Shown: positions 6,573-8,780 of the stretch, in pieces | How positions within the stretch are numbered: position 1 is the stretch's first letter | How the letters are laid out: every line of letters starts with the position of its first letter | NCBI GenBank assembly: GCA_027487055.1 | Contig: JAIYEJ010000064.1 | Span: forward strand, 1 to 8,780 | Direction of reading: 5' to 3' | Length of the DNA: 8,780 nt | From: Methylotenera sp. | Lineage (GTDB): Bacteria > Pseudomonadota > Gammaproteobacteria > Burkholderiales > Methylophilaceae | Translations under genes and position numbers: made by a program | The notes under the pieces: model-generated | Database searches by the model: none | The model's input: only the letters and a program-made list of their open reading frames with translations | Told to the model about the DNA's origin: nothing

Positions 6573-7643
6573 ATGGTTAATTTGATTTTTAAAAAAATAG
6601 TTTTATTTTATATGGCGCTCGCATTAGCAGCTTCGCCAATAGAGCTACTTGCAGCACACAAAAAATCGCATAAGCGCGTTAGCACAAGCCAAAAAAAGAC
6701 GGTTAGTAAATATCGTAATGCTAGCCGCCACAAAGCTAAATCTTCACGATTGCGTGCAAAAAAAGTAAATGTGAAAATGCGTTCATCGCATCATCTAAAA
6801 AATGCATTTCATCAACAACAAGATAGTTATGATGGAAGTGGAGTATTGCAACTAGCATCTGGGAAAGCTTTGGTCATCAATCAAGAGACAGGTGAAACCA
6901 TTTATGCCAAGAATACCAACATTTCTGCTCCAATTGCTTCTATCACAAAGTTAATGACAGCAATGGTAATGCTTGACGCAAAGCAACCGCTAGATGAAGT
7001 TATTTATGTAAATGAAGAAGATATAGATTATCTAAAAGGCACCAGTTCTAGGCTCTCAATAGGAGCAGGATTGACGCGAAATGATATGCTACAGTTGGCA
7101 TTAATGGCATCTGAAAATCGGGCTGCATCAGCATTAGCGCATAGTTATCCAGGAGGCAGATATAAATTTGTAAAAGCAATGAATGCTAAAGCTGTGGAGT
7201 TGGGTTTGATTAATACACATTTTGTTGATCCAACAGGCCTAGATAGTGAAAACGTTTCTACAGCTGAAGATTTGGTAAAAATGATCCATGCGGCTTATCA
7301 ATACCCAGAAATAAGGTTGGCGACTACTAGTCCATCACATGAAGTTTATGTGGAGGGTAGAAACTATCCGATTAATTTTAATAATACCAACGGATTGGTG
7401 CGTGGTGGTGAGTGGCAAATCGGTTTATCAAAAACAGGCTTTATTAATGAGGCGGGGCGTTGTTTGGTGATGCAAGCAACCATTGCAGGCGCACCCATGA
7501 TTGTTGTATTGTTAGATTCCAATGGTAAATCTACACGTATAGGCGATGCAAACAGAATTCGCAAATGGATGGAGCACAACAGCGTGACTAAGCCAACAAC
7601 AACGGGTGACGCAGAATCAATGGCGGTTGATAAGGTTTCTTAA
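6573..7643 (+). CDS. pbpG: Secreted D-alanyl-D-alanine endopeptidase, PBP7/S11 family
   Basis: Low-molecular-mass penicillin-binding protein that cuts D-Ala-meso-DAP cross-links of peptidoglycan in the periplasm, used in wall remodelling and separation. I chose the ATG at 6573 because GGAG (6559-6562) lies ten bases upstream; an in-frame TTG at 6555 has no such site and would bury the signal peptide start. The product has 356 residues: a signal peptide (MVNLIFKK, then hydrophobic 9-26, cleavage likely after LAA at 26-28), a basic linker 29-83, and an S11 domain from about 90 to 335. Catalytic motifs are SITK at 123-126 (nucleophile Ser123, Lys126), SEN at 180-182 and KTG at 287-289. There is no C-terminal amphipathic anchor or PBP5 C-terminal domain, which favours PBP7 over DacA/DacC. 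The linker has 18 Lys/Arg and 6 His and no acidic residue. Confidence 0.92.
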   Translation: MVNLIFKKIVLFYMALALAASPIELLAAHKKSHKRVSTSQKKTVSKYRNASRHKAKSSRLRAKKVNVKMRSSHHLKNAFHQQQDSYDGSGVLQLASGKALVINQETGETIYAKNTNISAPIASITKLMTAMVMLDAKQPLDEVIYVNEEDIDYLKGTSSRLSIGAGLTRNDMLQLALMASENRAASALAHSYPGGRYKFVKAMNAKAVELGLINTHFVDPTGLDSENVSTAEDLVKMIHAAYQYPEIRLATTSPSHEVYVEGRNYPINFNNTNGLVRGGEWQIGLSKTGFINEAGRCLVMQATIAGAPMIVVLLDSNGKSTRIGDANRIRKWMEHNSVTKPTTTGDAESMAVDKVS

Positions 7644-7665
7644 TTAGTGTTTTGTGGGAAATAAG

Positions 7666-7702
7666 GTAATAAAAAAGCGGCTACTAGCCGCTTTTTTATT
7701 AC
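7666..7702. terminator. Bidirectional intrinsic terminator between pbpG and topA
   Basis: A perfect 17-bp inverted repeat: left arm 7666-7682, loop ACT, right arm 7686-7702. The core is AGCGGCT/AGCCGCT, flanked by A6 on the left and T6 on the right, so each strand reads as a GC stem followed by a U-tract. It starts 22 bp after the pbpG stop and lies 19 bp from the topA stop, which fits one element serving both convergent genes. Confidence 0.92.
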
Positions 7703-7721
7703 AAAAATTGAGCTATTTTTT

Positions 7722-8780
7722 TTAAGATTTCTTTGATACAGGCTTTTTGGCTCTTGCTTTGGCAGTTGTGGGTTTAGTGGAAGCCTTTTTAGCTGTCGTT
7801 TTTTTAGTATTTGTTTTACCAGACGCTTCGTCTTTAGCGGCTTTTTCTGCTATAAGTCCTAGTGCTTCATCTAAAGTGAGTTCTTCTGGCGCTACACTTT
7901 TTGGGATAGTCGCGCGAATTTTCGCATGCTGCACATAAGGCCCATAGCGGCCCGCAAAAATTTCTACACGACCTTCACCACTTGGATGAGCGCCTAAATC
8001 CGCAATAGGCGCAGGACCAGTGGCTGCCGCAGCAAGCAAAGCAACTGCGCCAGCATTATCAATACTAAATACACTATCAGATTTAGGAATCGATTTAAAT
8101 TTACCGTCATGATTCACATAAGGGCCAAAACGACCAATATTTGCCACAATTTTTTTACCTGTTTCTGGGTGTTGGCCTAAATCGCGCGGCAAACTTAGCA
8201 GCATATTCGCTGTGTCTAAATTCACATCTGCGATTGAAATTTCTTTTGGAATGCTTACCCGTTTTGGCTTTTTCTTTTCTCCCTCAACAGCCAAGCCAAC
8301 TTGTAAATAAGGACCATAAGGTCCATTCATTAAGTAAACTTCTTTACCAGAATCTTTATCGACGCCAATAGTGACAGGGTCACTGCCTGCCTGCGCTGTA
8401 CCATTCATACTGCGTTTATAATCGCACTTAGGCTCTGCGTTATAGCCTGTGCAACCAATAAACGTGCCGTAGCGGCTTAATTGCTTTTGCAAAGACCTGC
8501 CACATTTAGGGCAAGCTTCGTCAATGAGCTCGTTGCCAGGTCTGTCTACATCAGCTTTGCTGATGATTTGGTTGTTAAATCCTTGCCAAAACTCATCCAT
8601 GAGTGGAATCCACTCACGTGAGCCTTCTGCAACGTCATCAAGTGCATTTTCTAGGTTGGCAGTGAAGTCATAATCGACATACTTAGTAAAATGCTCAGTT
8701 AAAAACTTAACCACCACTCGGCCAACATCGGTAGGTGTAAAGCGCTTTTTATCAAGCACAACATATTCACGATCTTGCAA
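7722..8780 (-). CDS. topA: DNA topoisomerase I, C-terminal part (5' end outside the window)
   Basis: Type IA topoisomerase that relaxes negative supercoils through a 5'-phosphotyrosyl intermediate. The frame is open to the right edge, so the 352 codons seen are only the C-terminal portion; the Toprim domain and the active-site Tyr lie outside. Visible order (residues counted from the edge): the end of the type IA core with FTPTDVGRVVVKFL (14-27) and the YVDYDFTANLE segment (34-44); a zinc finger with Cys90, Cys93, Cys110 and Cys119; then three topoisomerase C-terminal repeats marked by GPYGPYLQVG (153-162), GRFGPYVNHDGKFKSIPK (216-233) and GRYGPYVQHAKIRATIPK (277-294); and a Lys/Ala/Thr/Ser tail from about 313 to 352. 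The single finger plus GxxGPY repeats is the form known in betaproteobacteria and many other phyla, unlike the E. coli form with several fingers. It converges on pbpG. Confidence 0.96.
   Translation of the reverse strand: MQDREYVVLDKKRFTPTDVGRVVVKFLTEHFTKYVDYDFTANLENALDDVAEGSREWIPLMDEFWQGFNNQIISKADVDRPGNELIDEACPKCGRSLQKQLSRYGTFIGCTGYNAEPKCDYKRSMNGTAQAGSDPVTIGVDKDSGKEVYLMNGPYGPYLQVGLAVEGEKKKPKRVSIPKEISIADVNLDTANMLLSLPRDLGQHPETGKKIVANIGRFGPYVNHDGKFKSIPKSDSVFSIDNAGAVALLAAAATGPAPIADLGAHPSGEGRVEIFAGRYGPYVQHAKIRATIPKSVAPEELTLDEALGLIAEKAAKDEASGKTNTKKTTAKKASTKPTTAKARAKKPVSKKS

Noticed and set aside
6555..6575. TTG at 6555 as the start of the PBP7-type gene
   Set aside because: It adds six codons before a good ATG, has no ribosome binding site of its own, and would overlap the GGAG that serves the ATG at 6573.
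8141..8371. Forward open frame of 76 codons opposite topA
   Set aside because: It is antisense to the conserved GxxGPY repeats of topA, with no independent support.
1..8780. Mobile element, phage, toxin-antitoxin, CRISPR or defence system
   Set aside because: Apart from the coiled-coil gene and the RDD fragment, whose functions are unknown, every sizeable gene is a recognisable housekeeping gene; there are no transposase or integrase motifs, terminal inverted repeats, spaced direct-repeat arrays or tRNA genes.

Overview
The window is about 8.8 kb of AT-rich chromosomal DNA that is almost fully coding. The gene content points to a betaproteobacterium, most likely an AT-rich member of the Methylophilaceae (Methylotenera-like). 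The reasons are the gene order RDD protein / lptG-lptF (reverse) / pepA-holC (forward), a gene after holC whose product begins with an IPLLTDV motif as I recall for betaproteobacterial holC neighbours, and a TopA carboxyl terminus with one four-Cys zinc finger, three GxxGPY repeats and a Lys-rich tail. The taxon is an inference from recalled synteny and protein style, not from a search.

Layout. 1-356 (+) is the 3' part of an RDD-family membrane protein, cut by the left edge. It converges on lptG and lptF (384-2605, -), the two permease subunits of the LPS export ABC transporter, which overlap by ATGA. lptF starts at TTG. A 107-bp divergent spacer separates lptF from a forward run of three closely spaced genes: pepA (leucyl aminopeptidase, GTG start), holC (DNA polymerase III chi) and an unnamed 418-residue coiled-coil protein (4679-5935). 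That run converges on gcvH (5946-6341, -), the lipoyl carrier of glycine cleavage; an inverted repeat spans the junction. A 231-bp AT-rich divergent spacer (6342-6572) follows, holding three copies of an 8-mer and a likely promoter for a secreted D-Ala-D-Ala endopeptidase of the PBP7 type (6573-7643, +). A perfect 17-bp hairpin with U-tracts on both strands separates it from topA (7722-8780, -), of which only the C-terminal 352 codons lie in the window.

Function. This is mostly housekeeping: outer-membrane biogenesis (LptFG), peptidoglycan remodelling (PBP7), DNA replication and topology (HolC, TopA), peptide turnover (PepA) and one-carbon/glycine metabolism (GcvH). I see no insertion sequence, phage gene, CRISPR array, tRNA or rRNA, and no sign of a defence or mobile system. 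The one gene without a clear function is the coiled-coil protein after holC, which shows a long-period internal repeat; it is the best candidate for something undescribed.
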